Shown in pieces: positions 35,517-45,149 of a stretch of 64,000 nt of DNA. This DNA is from Eubacterium sp. (GTDB lineage Bacteria; Bacillota; Clostridia; Lachnospirales; Lachnospiraceae). Position numbers and translations under genes: made by a program. Position 1 is the first letter of the stretch. The number at the start of each line of letters is the position of its first letter. The notes under the pieces are model-generated. The model was not told the DNA's origin, made no database searches, and saw only the letters and a program-made list of their open reading frames with translations. The DNA lies in contig JAFUVQ010000060.1 of NCBI GenBank assembly GCA_017477505.1, positions 248,001 through 312,000 on the forward strand, read 5' to 3'.

Positions 35517-36578
35517 TCATTCCCTCCTCACCCTATCTGCTAAGACCTCTGCCACGATCATAAACCCTGTCACCCATATCATTTTCCCGATGACGAGTAT
35601 GCTGTAGTAGTGTGGCATTCCAAATTCCACTCCCGTGAGCACCGGTATCCATCTATGCCATGGAAATGTAGTGAGCTCTATGACATGCCCCATCAGGAAG
35701 TACAGGCTGTTCCTTCCGATATATTCCAAAGGGAATCCAGCATTCTTCAGCAATCGGGAAATTCCATATGATATCAAAAGTACGAGTCCGCTTGCTGAAA
35801 GACTTCCGAGTATATCTAAAACACCCTTGCCCATGTCAGAATGCACGAGCCAGAATCGCTTAAAATTCATAATGAAATGTATTGCAAGGCACAGTGCAAC
35901 CAATGTAAGCACTATTTCTGAAACTAACACAGCTGTTTTATGACTTTTCTTCAGCTCCTTAAAATCAGAATTACGAAGCAGCTTACCCACCATATATCCT
36001 ATATAGATAAAAAGCAGTGCAGTGCATCCCGCCTGAATGCTGAGCGGAAACCAGAATATATATCTTCTTGAAAAATCTGCAAATGCAACGAGTAAGGCTA
36101 CGATAAAAGGTCTTACATGCGGATTACATTTCAATATAAGCTTCAGGAAGAGTTCTCCCCAGAACAATGCTAAAAGAAACCAGATTGCACCAATACCTCT
36201 TATATGGAAAGGCTTTTCATAGGAGTCGCCGGCGCCATAAAGGGCTGCAAAACACCAATCCTTTAATAGGCTGAATAAACCTTCCCCTTGAGCATATATT
36301 AGATTCATAATAACAGCTGAAATGATTATCAGAACTGATGCGATAATATATGGGATTATAAGGCTTCTAAACTTCTTTTTGAGAAATGAAGAAATGGACT
36401 CATCCTCTTTCATGAAATAGCCTGCAATCAGATAAAAAACAGGAATATGATAAGTAAATACTACCCTGTTGATACTATCCAGCCCAAGATGTCCCAGGAG
36501 TATGCTGATCATACATATCCCTTTTGCAATATCTATAAAGCTGTATCTGGTTTTGGTTCTGGTTCCGGTTCCGCTTTC
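35517..36578 (-). CDS. Acyltransferase 3 family integral membrane protein
   Basis: About 354 residues starting with GTG near 36581, with GGAGG somewhat far upstream. The family start is clear: SFIDIAKGICMISILLGHLG, then YHIPVFYLIAGYFMK with the conserved His, and about ten TM helices. Such enzymes O-acetylate or acylate wall polymers or exopolysaccharides. The first residues (ESGTGTRTKT) come from a GGAACC-type short repeat and are probably not part of the domain. The stop is at 35517. The gene stands alone; a run of hairpins lies upstream. Confidence 0.85.
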   Translation of the reverse strand, partial: ESGTGTRTKTRYSFIDIAKGICMISILLGHLGLDSINRVVFTYHIPVFYLIAGYFMKEDESISSFLKKKFRSLIIPYIIASVLIIISAVIMNLIYAQGEGLFSLLKDWCFAALYGAGDSYEKPFHIRGIGAIWFLLALFWGELFLKLILKCNPHVRPFIVALLVAFADFSRRYIFWFPLSIQAGCTALLFIYIGYMVGKLLRNSDFKELKKSHKTAVLVSEIVLTLVALCLAIHFIMNFKRFWLVHSDMGKGVLDILGSLSASGLVLLISYGISRLLKNAGFPLEYIGRNSLYFLMGHVIELTTFPWHRWIPVLTGVEFGMPHYYSILVIGKMIWVTGFMIVAEVLADRVRRE

Positions 36579-36626
36579 CACAGATATCTATACCTCCAAT
36601 ATATGCGCTTCCTTAGCACCCTGTGC

Positions 36627-36732
36627 CATATGTGCTTCGCACATATGATATCCCTGCTTCGCAGGTCTATGTTCCGCTTCGCGTAACGCATCCTCGCTTC
36701 GCTCGGATCAGGAGGTGGTGCCCACCTCCTGA
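36627..36732. repeat. Array of five tandem hairpins upstream of rubrerythrin / acyltransferase
   Basis: Four consecutive small hairpins have a GC-TTC-GC tip: CATATGTGC-TTC-GCACATATG (36627-36647), CCTGC-TTC-GCAGG (36653-36665), GTTCCGC-TTC-GCGTAAC (36671-36687, one mismatch), and ATCC..GC-TTC-GC..GGAT (36690-36708). A perfect 11-pair hairpin TCAGGAGGTGG-TGC-CCACCTCCTGA follows at 36708-36732. The last may end transcription. The first four share only the tip. Confidence 0.75.
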
Positions 36733-36759
36733 CCTAATTTTACCAAACCATAATAAAGG

Positions 36760-36788
36760 TGGCAACTGCACTCGAAATATGTTATACT
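36760..36788 (+). promoter_or_regulatory. Candidate promoter of rubrerythrin
   Basis: TGGCAA and TATACT are 17 bp apart, about 70 bases before the ATG. The -10 is good and the -35 weak. Confidence 0.45.
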
Positions 36789-36800
36789 TCCGATTAGCAG

Positions 36801-36840
36801 GCCGTCCCTGACTTTGGGGTTGTGTGACGGCAGTATTTTT
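36801..36840 (+). promoter_or_regulatory. Terminator-like leader hairpin before rubrerythrin
   Basis: GCCGTC and GACGGC pair around a 19-base loop that contains its own CCC/GGG pairing. AGTATTTTT follows, then the ribosome site and ATG. It lies between the candidate promoter and the gene and may attenuate transcription. This is inferred from structure only. Confidence 0.4.
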
Positions 36841-36859
36841 ATAAATGGAGGGTAACACT

Positions 36860-37399
36860 ATGGCAAACAAATACGCTGGAACTAAGACAGAACAGAATCT
36901 TCAGGCTGCTTTTGCAGGTGAATCACAGGCAAGAAACAAGTATACTTATTTCGCATCTGTTGCAAAGAAGGAAGGCTTCGAGCAGATAGCTGCAATTTTC
37001 CTTCACACAGCTGACAATGAGAAGGAACATGCCAAGATGTGGTTCAAGGAGCTCGAAGGTATCGGCGATACCAAGGCTAATCTTGCTGCAGCAGCTGATG
37101 GTGAGAATTATGAATGGACAGATATGTATGAAGACTTTGCAAAGACAGCTGAGGAAGAAGGTTTCAAGGCTCTTGCTGCAAAGTTCCGCATGGTAGCTGC
37201 TATCGAAAAGCTTCATGAAGAGAGATATCGTGCACTTCTGAATAATGTTGAGATGCAGGAAGTATTCGAGAAGAGTGAAGTTAAGGTTTGGGAATGCCGT
37301 AATTGCGGACATGTTGTTGTAGGAACCAAGGCTCCTGGTATGTGTCCTGTATGCGCTCATCCACAGAGCTTCTTCGAAGTAAGAAATGAGAATTATTAA
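36860..37399 (+). CDS. rbr: Rubrerythrin
   Basis: 179 residues from the ATG at 36860, which has GGAGGG at the right distance; an ATG at 36845 is part of that site. The ferritin-like di-iron domain shows Glu residues in [30 protein letters not shown] and [11 protein letters not shown]. The C-terminal rubredoxin-type centre is CRNCGH and CPVCAHP. Rubrerythrins reduce hydrogen peroxide in anaerobes. It is monocistronic, with a shared hairpin terminator behind it. Confidence 0.97.
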   Translation: MANKYAGTKTEQNLQAAFAGESQARNKYTYFASVAKKEGFEQIAAIFLHTADNEKEHAKMWFKELEGIGDTKANLAAAADGENYEWTDMYEDFAKTAEEEGFKALAAKFRMVAAIEKLHEERYRALLNNVEMQEVFEKSEVKVWECRNCGHVVVGTKAPGMCPVCAHPQSFFEVRNENY

Positions 37400-37435
37400 T
37401 ATTCAGTCATAATTACAAAACTAAAGCCTTAATGA

Positions 37436-37466
37436 AAAGAACCGGGAGATAAAATCCCGGTTCTTT
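37436..37466. terminator. Bidirectional terminator after rubrerythrin
   Basis: Twelve-base arms AAAGAACCGGGA and TCCCGGTTCTTT flank a seven-base loop, with T-rich flanks on both strands. It serves rubrerythrin and the convergent gene ending at 37489. Confidence 0.85.
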
Positions 37467-37488
37467 CATTACATGCCAAAGAATATTA

Positions 37489-39462
37489 CTATTTCATATT
37501 ATGTGCCTGTTCCTTCGGTTTCTTCTGTTTCCTTGCATCTATCTGTTTACGGCGTGTCTCAGCACGTTTTCCTCCGTATGAATCTTCAAAAGTAACCATG
37601 TTGATGCCATCATTAATATCATTTCTCTTTTTCTGAATTCTTGCTATTATATCCGTAATCCTTAGATTCATCGGCTGACCCTTGTCTTTTGATGTATATC
37701 TGGATACGGCTGCAAGAGCATCCAGGGCATTATTAATGCAGTCGTTTCTTTCCTGCTTCCTGCTTATCTTTTCCCTGCCCTCTATATATTTATCAGCAGC
37801 ATGCACCACATCGAGGCCTGCCTGCAGGAAGACTTCTGCTTTCTTTTCAGGCGTCATGTCTATAATATTATCATTTAATGATGCCGCTTTTCTGACTGCC
37901 CTTACGAAAGCCTTATATTCATCACTGTGACCTTTCTCAGAGATCATATTGTCACTGATTTTCTTCATTTCATCTACAAAATTACCATAATCATTAGGCT
38001 TTATGCTGTAGTATTTCTCCCTTCTTTTCTGTCCAAAAGCAAGTACACTTTTCTTATCCTTTAGAATCTCATCAAGGTTTATACTTTTCATCATATCATG
38101 CTCGATCACATAAGTAGTTGCAATATGCTTACTCATCTTATGAATCTCCTTCAAAGAGAAATCCCTTCCAAGCTTCTTAAGAGAATATGCTGCCAGAACC
38201 TTACAAACAGCCTCACATTTATCTTTCTGGTTCTTCCCCTTGAAGCCGCCTTCTCCGGTATGAAGTTTAATGTAACTGTCAAAATTCACCGGCAGCTTCT
38301 TAGGTTTTTTAGCCGGTTCTTTTATGCCAGACTTATGTGGTGCTTCTGCCACCTTGCTGCTTTTCGGAACTTTTATGTCGAATTTGTTCTTCCCAAGATT
38401 AAGCGTAGGCATATTACTATATTCGATTAAATATCCTTCACTATTTTTTTGGGGCACGGCAGTTACTGAAGTATATTTAAAGAGTTCTCCACTGTTAGCC
38501 TGTTTATATAAGTTTTGACTCAGTTTAGGGTTCATCTGCAATTCAGAAAACCACCCCTGTACATCATCTCTCATTCCGAAATGCGAAGTAATACTGATAA
38601 CCTTTGTCCCTGTCTTATCATCAAGATAGTAATCAGAGGCAGACTTCCCGCTTTTCTTGCATTTCTTAAATGTATTCTTCATATTCTGAAGATTGAAGGC
38701 TGCAATAAGAACCTTACCATCCTGCGAGTCTTTACCTTTATAATAATTAACTGACTCATTTATATATTTAGTTGCTTCGCTGGTCCATAATGCAAATGGT
38801 CCGCAGAATTTATTCTTTGTATATTCATGCGCAGATTTTTCGTCCGTACATTCCGGACGATCCTTCGAAGTATTATCAATCAGCCATTTTTTATTTCCTG
38901 CAAGCTCCTGCCATGCATCATGCATAATGGCGCTTATCTTGCTGAGCATCTGAAATTTATCAGATAATTCAACCGTTGGATCATCCATGTCAAGTTCATC
39001 CGTCATCTGATCCATAATCATTGAACCATTCTTGAGACCGTCATAGATTAATTTCCCCAGAGCAGTTCTTGACTCTTCAGAAGAATCCCCGGTCAATTTA
39101 ATAATCTTATCAAACATATCCTGCTTTTCGTCTACGAATTTTTTAGGATTCAGAATCTGTTCAAGAGTATATTTAGGATTTCCGTATGAATCTTTTTCCA
39201 TCAAAAGAGCAAGGGATGCTATAGACGCACCCGCGGTTCTGTCCAGGCTTAAATTATCATGGCCCTTATACTCACTTTGAATATTTGATTTATTATACTT
39301 ATTACCAAAAAATGACTTCACCCAATCAGAATCTGAGTGGATCTGATATTTATCATTCATCTTCTTTGCATGATAAAACTTCTCTTCAATAGACATATCT
39401 TTGGAATATACTTCTCCGTCTACACCTATTTCTTCACCAAATAAATCATCTACTTCTTTCAC
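37489..39462 (-). CDS. Unknown 657-residue charged helical protein
   Basis: Starts with GTG at 39462 behind AGGAGGAAG. The protein is Lys/Asp-rich and helical, without signal peptide or TM. A long N-terminal domain (about 1-230, with SLDRTAGASIASLALLM and MDQMTDELDMDDPTVELSDK) is followed by a basic linker rich in Lys/Pro (KEPAKKPKKLPVNFDSYIKL) and a second helical domain ending in a very basic tail (KRAETRRKQIDARKQKKPKE). I do not recognise the family. It stands alone between two terminators. The composition suggests a cytosolic or injected effector-like protein, but there is no direct evidence. Confidence 0.75.
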   Translation of the reverse strand: MKEVDDLFGEEIGVDGEVYSKDMSIEEKFYHAKKMNDKYQIHSDSDWVKSFFGNKYNKSNIQSEYKGHDNLSLDRTAGASIASLALLMEKDSYGNPKYTLEQILNPKKFVDEKQDMFDKIIKLTGDSSEESRTALGKLIYDGLKNGSMIMDQMTDELDMDDPTVELSDKFQMLSKISAIMHDAWQELAGNKKWLIDNTSKDRPECTDEKSAHEYTKNKFCGPFALWTSEATKYINESVNYYKGKDSQDGKVLIAAFNLQNMKNTFKKCKKSGKSASDYYLDDKTGTKVISITSHFGMRDDVQGWFSELQMNPKLSQNLYKQANSGELFKYTSVTAVPQKNSEGYLIEYSNMPTLNLGKNKFDIKVPKSSKVAEAPHKSGIKEPAKKPKKLPVNFDSYIKLHTGEGGFKGKNQKDKCEAVCKVLAAYSLKKLGRDFSLKEIHKMSKHIATTYVIEHDMMKSINLDEILKDKKSVLAFGQKRREKYYSIKPNDYGNFVDEMKKISDNMISEKGHSDEYKAFVRAVRKAASLNDNIIDMTPEKKAEVFLQAGLDVVHAADKYIEGREKISRKQERNDCINNALDALAAVSRYTSKDKGQPMNLRITDIIARIQKKRNDINDGINMVTFEDSYGGKRAETRRKQIDARKQKKPKEQAHNMK

Positions 39463-39556
39463 TTATTCTTCCTCCTGTTCTCTTTAATCCATCCATCAAA
39501 GTTTTCGGATTACTCTTTCTACCACGTCAGTATCATACCACAAACAGAATAACAAA

Positions 39557-39604
39557 AGCGCAACAACCCGGAAAATCATTGCAGATTCAGCGGATTGCTG
39601 CGCT
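39557..39604 (-). terminator. Terminator after the NlpC/P60 gene
   Basis: On the minus strand AGCGCAGCAATCC pairs with GGGTTGTTGCGCT (two G-U pairs) across a 22-base loop, followed by TTTTGTTATT. Confidence 0.65.
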
Positions 39605-39610
39605 TATTAT

Positions 39611-41692
39611 TTACGGAAATGGTCTCGTGGCCCCCCTCAGATCATGAGGTTGAATCTTATGGATTATCCCCATCTTGTCTGTTACGCCGTCTCCCGGCCA
39701 GGCTTCTATGACCTGTCCGTTGCCAAGATATATGGCAACATGAGTAACAAGCGGAGTATAAAGCCCTTTCTGATATACCAGATCCCCTCTCTTTAAATGA
39801 CTGTAATCATTGTTATTAACAGAAATATGCATCATAGAATGCTCTTCCCAAAGCACTCTTGAACAGTATCCTACATATACATGTCTTTCGGGAGTTGCCG
39901 GATACGGGTCGAAACCTGCCGCATAGAGACACTGCATCGTAAGCCCGCTGCAGTCAACCCCTTTATTGTGTGGTTCAGCTGATGTATATCCTGTATAAGG
40001 ATCACCATAATAATCATAGGCTCTCCTTATCATAGCCTCAATCCTTTCCTCGCTGGAATTGAGATTTCCCGTGTACATCGGGCTGATATAGAAGCCCGGC
40101 ATCTCGACAAGTCTCGGTGCCTCTTTCTGGCAGACTATAATATCGCCCTTTTTGTCAAACTTATAGAAATAAGCCGCCGCGTCATATGCAGCCCAGCCCT
40201 TCAGGTCTCTTGCATTTGCATATTTCGTCTTAAATGTAGGGTCGAATTTCAGCCATCCGTCCTTATAACCCTTACCGAAAAGAGCCTCAGAGAGCTTCTT
40301 CTTCTCAGCCAGAACAGCTTTATCCACGTTTTCTTTGGAGACACGTCCCTCTCTTATACCATATCTCACGAAATGATTAAGAACAGCCTTTTCATCAAGT
40401 GCATAAAGCTTTGCCACATCAGGGTGATACTTCAGATAATAATTATAATCATAGACTGCACCATAGTCCCCGAGGATATGCTTTGTTTCGTAGCCGGCCA
40501 TTTCCTTAACACCGGTCGCTACTCTTCCTTCTGCCGCCCCAAAATTCATGTAATGATAATAATACTTTGAAAAATTAATACCATATACATTTCTTAAGTC
40601 TTTATATGCATTCACATAAGAATATATTTCAAATGAACTCTTGGCCGTCCTCTTCTCATTCATGCCGTGAAGCACGAAATGCTGCAGCGCACCCTGATCG
40701 TCACATTCGAAAGCAGCAGCTATGTCAGGGTAATATCTTGTGTAATCCTTATAATCATATACCTTGCTGTAATCTGTTCCTTTATAAACAGTTGTGGGAT
40801 TCTGCAGTTCGGTAACTCCGGTCGCCGTGCGCCCTTCATTTTTACCAAAATTCATGTAATGAGTATAGTATCTCTCCCAATTGGAGCCAAAGGCGCTTCT
40901 TAAATCAGGATACTGATTTGCATAGGATTTAACGTCAAATGAATTGTTGCCCTGTCTCTTGGCCTTCATGCCTTCCTTCACGAAATTCTCGAGAAGGCCA
41001 TAGTCATTATCAAAGTTAAGCGCTATCTTGACCTTCTTGTTATTAAGGGCATATTCCTTATAATCAAAAACCGCCGCATAATCTGTCCCGTTATAAACAG
41101 TTACAGGATTCACCATCCCGGTTACATCCTTTGAAGCCCTGTTCTCATTGCATCCGAAGTACAGAAAATGAGTATAATATCTTGCGTAATTATTCCTATA
41201 TGCAGCCCTGAGGTCAGGATTGGCAAAAATATAAGACTGAACGTCAAATGAATCGTTGCCCTGCCTCTTCTCTTTCATTCCGAAATTAACAAAGTGCCTT
41301 AAGACCTTCTCCTGATCATCACCGAAAACCCTTTTCATGTCAGGATATCTCTCGGTATAATAGTAATAATCATAAACCTTACTGTAGTCAACTCCGTCGA
41401 GAATATGGATGTAACCGGACGCTTCCGTGTCAGTATACGTTTCCGTATCCGTATATCCGGACGCATTAGGGACACTATATCCGGTCGTTACCGTGTCACT
41501 ATATCCGGCCGCATCCCGGTCAGTATATGTTTTTGTATCCGTATTTTCATCGTTAGTCACGTCACTAAATACAGCATCCGAAGGTGTAGCATCGTATGCG
41601 GCATCCGCAGCCGCATTTGAACTGATTCCAAAGGAAAGTGATGCCGCAACTGCCAGCATCACTATTCCGGAACCAAATATGGTTTTTCGCAT
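39611..41692 (-). CDS. Secreted NlpC/P60 hydrolase with repeat modules
   Basis: A 693-residue protein. The signal peptide covers about 1-29 (FGSGIVMLAVAASLSFGISS). An Asp/Thr/Tyr-rich linker of short repeats (YTDTETYTDTEASGY) follows. Five modules of about 75-80 residues begin with GxDYSKVYDYxxYxxxYPD, contain VLRHFVNFGMKEKRQGN-like and SYxxAYxDLR segments, and end in YTHYMNFGxNEGR. The C-terminal NlpC/P60 domain has the catalytic Cys in NKGVDCSGLTMQC and His in VTHVAIYLGNGQVIEAW. The modules are probably wall- or sugar-binding. It cleaves peptidoglycan stems outside the cell. It stands alone with its own terminator. Confidence 0.9.
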   Translation of the reverse strand: MRKTIFGSGIVMLAVAASLSFGISSNAAADAAYDATPSDAVFSDVTNDENTDTKTYTDRDAAGYSDTVTTGYSVPNASGYTDTETYTDTEASGYIHILDGVDYSKVYDYYYYTERYPDMKRVFGDDQEKVLRHFVNFGMKEKRQGNDSFDVQSYIFANPDLRAAYRNNYARYYTHFLYFGCNENRASKDVTGMVNPVTVYNGTDYAAVFDYKEYALNNKKVKIALNFDNDYGLLENFVKEGMKAKRQGNNSFDVKSYANQYPDLRSAFGSNWERYYTHYMNFGKNEGRTATGVTELQNPTTVYKGTDYSKVYDYKDYTRYYPDIAAAFECDDQGALQHFVLHGMNEKRTAKSSFEIYSYVNAYKDLRNVYGINFSKYYYHYMNFGAAEGRVATGVKEMAGYETKHILGDYGAVYDYNYYLKYHPDVAKLYALDEKAVLNHFVRYGIREGRVSKENVDKAVLAEKKKLSEALFGKGYKDGWLKFDPTFKTKYANARDLKGWAAYDAAAYFYKFDKKGDIIVCQKEAPRLVEMPGFYISPMYTGNLNSSEERIEAMIRRAYDYYGDPYTGYTSAEPHNKGVDCSGLTMQCLYAAGFDPYPATPERHVYVGYCSRVLWEEHSMMHISVNNNDYSHLKRGDLVYQKGLYTPLVTHVAIYLGNGQVIEAWPGDGVTDKMGIIHKIQPHDLRGATRPFP

Positions 41693-41785
41693 TTGTCAAA
41701 CTCCCTCATTACACTATTCAAAACCGGCAGGTGTTTCAAGTTTCGCCCGCAAGACTTAGCTCAGGAATCAGGTCAGTCTCAGTAC

Positions 41786-43579
41786 CTACTCTTCATTCTC
41801 AGTAATAGAAATCCCAAGTTCCTCGAGCTGAACCGGATCAACCACATTCGGTGCATCCGTAAGAAGATCCGAAGCATCCTTAATCTTAGGGAATGCCATG
41901 GTATCTCTGATGCTGTCAGCCTTGCACATCAGCATGATGAGACGGTCAAGACCGTAAGCAAGTCCTGCGTGAGGAGGCACACCGTATTTAAATGCCGTAA
42001 GCAGGAATCCGAACTTGTCCTCAGCCGACTCTCTTGTAAGTCCGATAACCTCGAACATTTTCTCCTGTATATCATTCTGATGGATACGGACAGAACCTCC
42101 GCCCAGTTCAACACCGTTTAATACTATATCATAAGCCTTGGCACGAACTCTTCCAGGATCGGAATCAATGTATTCCCAGTCCTCTTCCATAGGCATGGTG
42201 AACGGATGGTGCATTGCAACGAAACGGTTTTCATCCTCGCTCCACTCAAGAAGCGGGAATTCAGTGATCCATACAAACCTGAAGGCATCTTTATCGATGA
42301 TACCCATCATCTCAGCCACTTCAAGTCTGAGAGCACCGAGAGTTGTAAGGACAAATGAAGTCTTTGCATCAGCTATGAAGAGGAGCAGGTCTCCCGGCTT
42401 TCCTTCCATAGTTTCAACTATAGCCTTAAGTTCATCCTCTGTCATGAATTTTGCAAATGAGGATTTATAGCTTCCGTCCTCGTTGATTGCAAGCCATGCC
42501 AGACCCTTTGCGCCGTAGCCCTTTACGAAATCCTGAAGAGCATCAATCTTCTTTCTCGGAAGTGTTCCGAGTCCCTCGGCATTGATACCTCTTACAGATC
42601 CGCCTGCATCGATGGCACCCTTAAATACAACAAATTCAGAACCCTTTACAGCTTCTGTTATATCCTTTATCTCAACGCCGAAACGAAGATCCGGCTTATC
42701 TGAACCATAATGCTCCATAGCATACTGCCATGTCATCCTCTCGATAGGAAGCGGTACTTCTATACCGAGAGCATCCTTGAACATCTTATGAATAAGTCTT
42801 TCATTTACATCTATTACATCATCAATGTCAACAAATGAAAGTTCCATATCTATCTGTGTGAATTCCGGCTGTCTGTCTGCACGAAGGTCCTCATCTCTGA
42901 AGCACTTCGCAATCTGGAAATATCTGTCATAACCCGAAACCATAAGAAGCTGCTTAAAGAGCTGCGGTGACTGCGGGAGTGCATAGAAGTTGCCCGGATG
43001 AACACGGCTCGGTACAAGATAATCTCTTGCGCCTTCAGGTGTGGATTTGCAGAGTATAGGTGTTTCTATCTCTATGAAGCCTTCCTCTGCAAGAAACTCT
43101 CTTACACTGGTTGTAACCTTGCTTCTGAGGATAAGATTCTTCTGAATCTCCGGACGGCGAAGGTCGAGGAAACGATATTTAAGTCTTATCTCTTCCTTGG
43201 TCTTTATGTCATCCTCAACAGGGAATGGAGGTGTTTCGGACTCGGAAAGTATTCTGAGCTGTTCTGCAATAAGTTCAATATCACCTGTTACAAGCTTATC
43301 ATTTACAGCGCCTGCACGTTTTGCGACAGTACCCGTAACAGCTATAACGAATTCGGAACGAAGACGCGCTGCCTTTTCAAGAACCTCTGCTCCGCAGTTC
43401 TTCTCCTCGAAGATTATCTGCAGTATTCCGCTTCTGTCTCTTAAGTCCGTGAAAATGATTCCACCCTTATTACGGCTCTTCTGAACCCATCCCATGACAG
43501 TTACCCTGTCACCTATGGCAGCTTTCTTTACCTCAGCTGCACGATAGTCTCTCCTGAGACCTTTCATTGATTCTGACAT
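41786..43579 (-). CDS. aspS: Aspartyl-tRNA synthetase
   Basis: 597 residues, the normal bacterial length. An N-terminal OB-fold anticodon domain (VTVMGWVQKSRNKGGIIFTD) is followed by class II motif 2 (FRDEDLRADRQPEFTQIDME), the bacterial GAD insertion (about 300-420) and motif 3 (GLAYGLDRLIMLM). It charges tRNA-Asp. GGAGAG precedes the ATG. It lies 42 bases after hemZ on the same strand; the hisS gene that often stands between them in related clostridia is absent here. Confidence 0.98.
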   Translation of the reverse strand: MSESMKGLRRDYRAAEVKKAAIGDRVTVMGWVQKSRNKGGIIFTDLRDRSGILQIIFEEKNCGAEVLEKAARLRSEFVIAVTGTVAKRAGAVNDKLVTGDIELIAEQLRILSESETPPFPVEDDIKTKEEIRLKYRFLDLRRPEIQKNLILRSKVTTSVREFLAEEGFIEIETPILCKSTPEGARDYLVPSRVHPGNFYALPQSPQLFKQLLMVSGYDRYFQIAKCFRDEDLRADRQPEFTQIDMELSFVDIDDVIDVNERLIHKMFKDALGIEVPLPIERMTWQYAMEHYGSDKPDLRFGVEIKDITEAVKGSEFVVFKGAIDAGGSVRGINAEGLGTLPRKKIDALQDFVKGYGAKGLAWLAINEDGSYKSSFAKFMTEDELKAIVETMEGKPGDLLLFIADAKTSFVLTTLGALRLEVAEMMGIIDKDAFRFVWITEFPLLEWSEDENRFVAMHHPFTMPMEEDWEYIDSDPGRVRAKAYDIVLNGVELGGGSVRIHQNDIQEKMFEVIGLTRESAEDKFGFLLTAFKYGVPPHAGLAYGLDRLIMLMCKADSIRDTMAFPKIKDASDLLTDAPNVVDPVQLEELGISITENEE

Positions 43580-43621
43580 AATTAAATCTCTCCTTTATAA
43601 ATTACCAGATATCAGGTAATA

Positions 43622-45106
43622 TCATTTAGCATAAAATTTTTCCTGCTTTCGGCGGATCATCTCCTCCGTCCGCTCTATATATTCATCTACATTTTTCACA
43701 TTCGGAACCCTGTCAACCGAAGTATCTCCCGGATGTACTATTCTGGTGACAGCCCCCGCTCCGGCGGCAAATGTATCACAGCGTTCCTCCATGATAAGCA
43801 CATTGTAGATGCATTCATGACCGGGCTTGGAATAACCTACATTTTCAAGATTCCCGGAAATATTTTTCTGCCTGTACAGATAATACGGATCATATCCGCC
43901 CTTTCTCAGCAGCTCTTCGGCCAGTGCCAGGGACTCGGTCATATCATGTCCCTTGTCCTCCCGCAGTGCCTTTATATAAGGGTTCTCCCTGTCCGAAAGC
44001 TCAGCGGCCCTCTTTACCGCAAGGCTGTGAACCGTAATGCTTTCGGGAGAATTTGCAAGTATTCCCTCTATAGTCCTCGTGAATTCCTTAATTCCTTCAC
44101 CGGGAAGTCCCGCGATTATATCTGTATTGATATTATCAAAGCCGCTCTTTCTCGCAATGTCAAATGCATGCTCGTACTGTGCCACGGTATGACCTCTTCC
44201 TATCTTACGAAGAGTCCCGTCATTCATGGTCTGGGGATTGATACTGATTCTGGTGACTCCGCTCTGCTTCATCACGTCCAGCTTATCCCTGGTTATGGAA
44301 TCCGGACGACCGGCTTCAACAGTATATTCTCTTAGATATGAAAAGTCAAAATTACTTTCAATGGCCTTAAGCAGACGTCCTAACTGAACAGGTGATATTG
44401 AGGTCGGCGTACCACCGCCTATATAGATTACCTTCAGATGCCTGCTGGCATTCATAAGCGCTATATTTTGAAGTTCGGAGATCAAAGAATCTATATACTT
44501 TGGAACCAGATTCTCATATTTTGCTATAGGATATGCGGCAAATGAACAGTATACGCATCTCGACGGACAGAAAGGAATACCCACATAGAGAGAATAATCC
44601 TTCTACGGATTACATTCATTCAGAATGTTCTCTTCACGTCTTGATACCTCTATGGCGAGACCGGCCTTTGCCTTACTGCAGTCATAGGTATGCCTGTAAT
44701 ACTCTTCAATCTCAATATCTGAAAGTCCGGCATTCCGCTTCGCTGTCGCAATCTTGGTAGGTCTCATACCTGTGAGACTTCCCCAGGGAAGTGTTTTCTT
44801 ACTGTATTCAGAAAGCAGCCTGTAGATTCCCAGCTTCAGCTTATTTCTGAAGCTCTGCCTATCCTCATAATCTCCGTATATATACGCAGAGAAGAGCACC
44901 CTGCCGTGCTCCTCAAGTTTAAGACAGACCTCCCTGCCTCTGTAGAGAGCTGTCAGTATAAATGTAAATTCATGGTGCAGCTTCCTGTCAAAGCCTGCAA
45001 CCTCACTGGGAATGGCAGTCTGCTGCTTTTCGTCAGGAAAAAACGCCTGCAGCATAGCCCGAAGATCATTTTCGTATAAATCATTTGACTGTACCAGAAG
45101 TATCAT
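43622..45106 (-). pseudogene. hemZ: Coproporphyrinogen dehydrogenase HemZ, interrupted by one in-frame TAG
   Basis: Two reading frames form one HemZ of about 494 residues. The first (45106-44603) has the HemZ N-terminus, including LPWGSLTGMRPTKIA, and ends ILNECNP at a TAG (44605-44603). In the same frame the sequence continues KDYSLYVGIPFCP and carries the radical-SAM cluster CPSRCVYC, IYIGGGTPTS and VEAGRPDS to the normal C-terminus at 43622. Only the single TAG separates them; a GTG at 44584 could restart translation but would remove the N-terminal domain. The enzyme makes protoporphyrinogen anaerobically. It is either a recent loss or a base-call error. Confidence 0.85.
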
Positions 45107-45149
45107 ATCATACCTCCCAATTTATAATAAAATGTTCTACCGTTTCCCG

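Noticed and set aside
41700-41785. Riboswitch-like leader upstream of the NlpC/P60 gene
   Set aside because: Some pairing can be drawn but no known riboswitch core (c-di-AMP or c-di-GMP type) could be matched in this short gap.
43580-43621. T-box leader before aspS
   Set aside because: Only 42 bases separate aspS from hemZ and they hold no T-box core; only a short hairpin is visible.
44603-44605. Pyrrolysine-type recoding of the TAG in hemZ
   Set aside because: TAG ends other genes in the window and no pyl genes are present here, so a mutation or base error is more likely.
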